Assembly: GCF_003609575.1 (NCBI RefSeq) | Contig: NZ_MBTA01000002.1 | Coordinates: forward strand, 157,864 to 221,863 | Source: Pelobium manganitolerans | GTDB lineage: Bacteria; Bacteroidota; Bacteroidia; Sphingobacteriales; Sphingobacteriaceae | Reading direction: 5' to 3' | Length of the DNA stretch: 64,000 nucleotides | Shown: positions 61,947 to 64,000 of the stretch, in pieces | How positions within the stretch are numbered: position 1 is the stretch's first letter | Layout of the letters: the number at the start of each line of letters is the position of its first letter | Made by a program: the position numbers and the translations under genes | The notes under the pieces: model-generated | What the model saw: the letters and a program-made list of their open reading frames with translations, nothing else | What the model was told of the DNA's origin: nothing | Database searches by the model: none

Positions 61947-61986
61947 AAATACTCTCTATTTAAACGAGAGTATATCGAGAGTATTT
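61947..61986. repeat. Inverted and direct repeats between tRNA-Ser and the integrase
   Basis: AAATACTCTC (61947-61956) is the inverse of GAGAGTATTT (61977-61986), and CGAGAGTAT occurs twice 11 bp apart (61965-61973 and 61976-61984), so three copies of the same half-site cluster. Such clusters are expected of integrase arm sites or of an operator for the integrase gene. The tRNA 3' end is the likely core attachment site; its second copy would lie at the other end of the element, outside the window. Confidence 0.5.
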
Positions 61987-62112
61987 AGATAGTACCGGCA
62001 GCACTCTCGACTTGGACGGATAACACACTGATAAAGAAGCCGTTCAGTCATCGAACATCTTGATTTTGGTTAGTTGCAGAAATACTTTTGTTTAACTTTT
62101 AATCCCAAAATT

Positions 62113-63324
62113 ATGAGTACTTTAGTCCAGCTTCACTTTTATCTTAAAACTCCCAAAGCTTACACCGGTGGCCCTATGCCGGTTTATTGCCGGATCACAG
62201 CGGGAGGAAAAAGAACCGAAATCTCGCTCAACAGGAAATGTGAACCCTCCAAATGGTCAAAAAAAACCTGCCGCGCCACCGGAAACCGTGAACCCGAAAG
62301 GATGCTGAACAGATGTATCGACCAATTGCAGGTCAAGATCTATGACGCCCAGGAGTTCTTGTCGAAAAATAACGAGACAATCAGCACAATGTCCCTGCGT
62401 GATAAAATATTGGGCACAACAGAAAAAGTCCGGACGATATTGGGCGTTTTTGAAGAGCACAATTCAAAGGTAGAAGCGCTGACAGGGAAAGAGTTTGCAG
62501 CCGGCACGCTGGAGCGGTACAGAACATCGTTTAAGCATACCGCTGACTTTATCCAATGGAAATACCGCGTAAAAGATATGGATATCAGAAAGATAGACCA
62601 CCAGTTTATCACCGAGTACGATTTTTATCTGAGGACCGTGCGCAGCTGCGCAAATAACACGGCGGTCAAATACATCAAAAACTTTGGGAAAATCATCCGG
62701 ATATGCCTGGCGAACGGATGGATCACTGTGAACCCGATGCTGAACTACAAACCGAAAGTCAAAAAAGTGGACCGCGTTTTCCTGACGGCGGAAGAACTGG
62801 ATGCGCTCAGCAACAAAGAATTCAGGATTGAGCGCGTTGCGCAGGTGCGCGACGTTTTTGTATTTTCATGCTATACCGGCCTTGCTTATGCTGACGTAAA
62901 AAAGCTGAAAAAGGAGGAAATTATCAAAGGTGTGGACGGGCACGAGTGGATTTATACGCACCGCCAGAAAACCGACGTGGCCTCGCGGATCCCATTGCTG
63001 CCGCCCGCCAAAAAGATACTGCAAAAGTATGAAGACCACCCTAAATCCATTGCAGAAGGAACTGTTCTGCCGGTGCTGAGCAACCAAAAGATGAACGCTT
63101 ATTTAAAAGAAATTGCAGATACCTGCGGTATTGAAAAAGAGCTCACCTACCATATCGCAAGGCATACTTTTGCCACCACCGTAACGCTTTTGAACGATGT
63201 GCCGATAGAGACCGTCTCTAAAATGCTCGGCCACAGCAGTATTAAAATGACCCAGCATTACGCTAAGATTTTAGATGTTAAAATCGGCCGGGACATGGCG
63301 CATCTAAGGGAGAAATTTTCTTAA
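62113..63324 (+). CDS. Tyrosine-type site-specific integrase
   Basis: ATG 62113 (STLVQLHFYLKTPKAYTGGP) gives 403 residues; the longer ORF start (62074) is not favoured. N-terminal arm-binding and core-binding regions (TLERYRTSFKHTADFIQWKY, IKNFGKIIRICLANGWITVN) are followed by the catalytic domain FSCYTGLAYADVKKLKKEEI, HIARHTFATTV (H and R near residues 347 and 350), MLGHSS (H about 374) and QHYAKIL (Tyr nucleophile about 383). The first catalytic Arg of the usual TGLR is Ala here, as in many Bacteroidota integrases of conjugative or mobilizable elements. GC is higher than in its neighbours, as expected for acquired DNA. Confidence 0.92.
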   Translation: MSTLVQLHFYLKTPKAYTGGPMPVYCRITAGGKRTEISLNRKCEPSKWSKKTCRATGNREPERMLNRCIDQLQVKIYDAQEFLSKNNETISTMSLRDKILGTTEKVRTILGVFEEHNSKVEALTGKEFAAGTLERYRTSFKHTADFIQWKYRVKDMDIRKIDHQFITEYDFYLRTVRSCANNTAVKYIKNFGKIIRICLANGWITVNPMLNYKPKVKKVDRVFLTAEELDALSNKEFRIERVAQVRDVFVFSCYTGLAYADVKKLKKEEIIKGVDGHEWIYTHRQKTDVASRIPLLPPAKKILQKYEDHPKSIAEGTVLPVLSNQKMNAYLKEIADTCGIEKELTYHIARHTFATTVTLLNDVPIETVSKMLGHSSIKMTQHYAKILDVKIGRDMAHLREKFS

Positions 63325-63336
63325 AATTGAGTTTGC

Positions 63337-63370
63337 AAAGTCCCAGTTAGAGGTTTGACTGGGACTCTTT
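63337..63370 (+). terminator. Hairpin terminator after the integrase
   Basis: AGTCCCAG ... CTGGGACT with a 12-base loop followed by CTTT, 13 bp after the integrase stop. Confidence 0.6.
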
Positions 63371-63556
63371 ATGGGTGTTAAATACAGCCAATATTATCTG
63401 CATTAGAAAACTCATTACACCTAATATATTTCACCTAAACTATGTGATTTTTCTAGACATCCTGCTTTCTTTTGCGCCTTTTCCTGCGTGTCTTTTTCAG
63501 CTGGCACGTCAAGGTTTCGTTACACAAATTCTCCCGCGTTTACGCTCGGTTTACCG

Positions 63557-63826
63557 TCATCCGAACGTCCTCAGGACAGTCCGGTTGAGGTTGTTTGCCA
63601 GCCCGTTCAGGTCTTTCCGTAGCTTGATCAGCTCTTCCATCAGCCCGTCCAGAGAGGCGTTGCGGTAGGTTGCGACTACCGGTTTCTCCAGCAGTATTTT
63701 GCGGGCGTAACCGCTCAGCTTCCTCTGCGTGGTCTTCAGGAAAGCTTTATGGATCTGTATCTTTTCGCTCTCGGACAGCCTCAGGTGCAGCCATTGGTTT
63801 CTGTTCTGTTTTCTCTCTTTTTCCAT
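63557..63826 (-). CDS. MobC-like mobilization protein, C-terminally truncated
   Basis: A 89-residue protein. The basic N-terminus leads into a ribbon-helix-helix-like segment (NQWLHLRLSESEKIQIHKAF, TTQRKLSGYARKILLEKP) and the mobilization block LMEELIKLRKDLNGLANNLN, typical of MobC relaxosome proteins of Bacteroidota mobilizable elements. It then ends early with RTVLRTFG; family members usually continue another 30-40 residues. The relaxase gene that should follow is absent: reading onward in the transcription direction (63556 to 63325) all frames hit stops. The copy is therefore a remnant or the edge of a deletion. Confidence 0.75.
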   Translation of the reverse strand: MEKERKQNRNQWLHLRLSESEKIQIHKAFLKTTQRKLSGYARKILLEKPVVATYRNASLDGLMEELIKLRKDLNGLANNLNRTVLRTFG

Positions 63827-63895
63827 TGTCTTTATCTAATAGCTTCCAGCGCCCACGACTCCGGAGTTAGGGCGCCAAAAAAACCGGTTGTGACA

Positions 63896-63932
63896 CAAAC
63901 GGACATCTTGCCGTTTGCAGGAACGTGGCAAA
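63896..63932. other. Inverted repeats upstream of mobC, possible oriT region
   Basis: CAAACGG-acatcttg-CCGTTTG (63896-63917) overlaps TTTGC-aggaacgtg-GCAAA (63914-63932). Adjacent small inverted repeats 70-110 bp upstream of a mobC start are usual for the origin of transfer of Bacteroidota mobilizable elements. No nic site can be identified by eye, and the surroundings are short. Confidence 0.3.
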
Positions 63933-64000
63933 CTGCCATTTTTTGGGGCTGGGGGTTAGAGTTTCAGTGCCTGTTTTGATTTTCTGGAAAAGCCTTTCAT

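Noticed and set aside
63375..63979. Plus-strand ORFs near the end of the window
   Set aside because: They run antisense to mobC and across the non-coding repeat region, with Ser/Arg-rich translations and no family features.

Overview
The window comes from a Bacteroidota chromosome, most likely a Sphingobacteriaceae member close to Pedobacter. The signs are a SusC/SusD pair, type IX secretion (T9SS) C-terminal sorting domains, a short primary sigma factor without region 1.1, promoters of the TAnnTTTG type, many Sec/lipoprotein-tagged glycosidases and abundant short palindromic intergenic repeats.

Layout. (1) 1-5.3 kb, housekeeping and unrelated genes: the end of a metallo-beta-lactamase-fold hydrolase, a metallophosphoesterase lipoprotein, an outer-membrane-like protein, an XRE/DUF2975 regulator pair, rpoD, and a frameshifted PQQ-type sugar dehydrogenase. 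(2) 5.5-54 kb, a very large pectin utilization locus, almost all on the minus strand. Read in the direction of transcription it contains: an isomerase-like enzyme, DUF3826, SusC, SusD, a surface lipoprotein, a T9SS pectate lyase, a T9SS binding-type protein, two tandem pectate lyases, a DUF4955 beta-helix protein, a GH140 apiosidase-like enzyme, a GH43-like enzyme, a beta-propeller, an SGNH esterase, GH2, GH78, a second DUF3826, a BNR propeller, an STN-like/esterase fusion, a secreted TIM-barrel protein, an enolase-superfamily dehydratase, a secreted beta-helix/rhamnose-mutarotase fusion, a Gfo/Idh/MocA oxidoreductase, an SSS symporter and a second GH78. An AraC regulator, a DapA-family aldolase and a second SSS symporter lie at the upstream end. 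Rhamnosidases, galactosidase, apiosidase and pectate lyases together point to rhamnogalacturonan-rich pectin (RG-I/RG-II) or apiogalacturonan. (3) 54-61.7 kb: a Crp/Fnr regulator with an AhpD-like protein; a sulfur cluster (two YeeE/YedE halves, an MBL-rhodanese fusion, TauE/SafE, an ArsR repressor with a visible operator); then a divergent arsenosugar-type pair (AhpD-like protein and ArsS radical SAM); a small orphan gene and a HAD phosphatase. (4) 61.8-64 kb: tRNA-Ser(GGA) with a tyrosine integrase just downstream and a truncated MobC gene, the edge of an integrated mobilizable element.

The main regulatory observation is a 25-bp near-palindrome (arms ATATATGAATAT and ATATTCAAATAT around one base) at three places only: between the AraC gene and the isomerase operon, upstream of susC, and upstream of the tandem pectate-lyase operon. 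It is the best candidate operator of the locus. Downstream of the third copy a terminator-like hairpin lies before the first gene, suggesting attenuation or a small leader RNA. A ~200-bp dispersed repeat occurs three times, each time at a junction between sub-operons of the locus.

All assignments are from reading the sequence and translated proteins; no database search was run.
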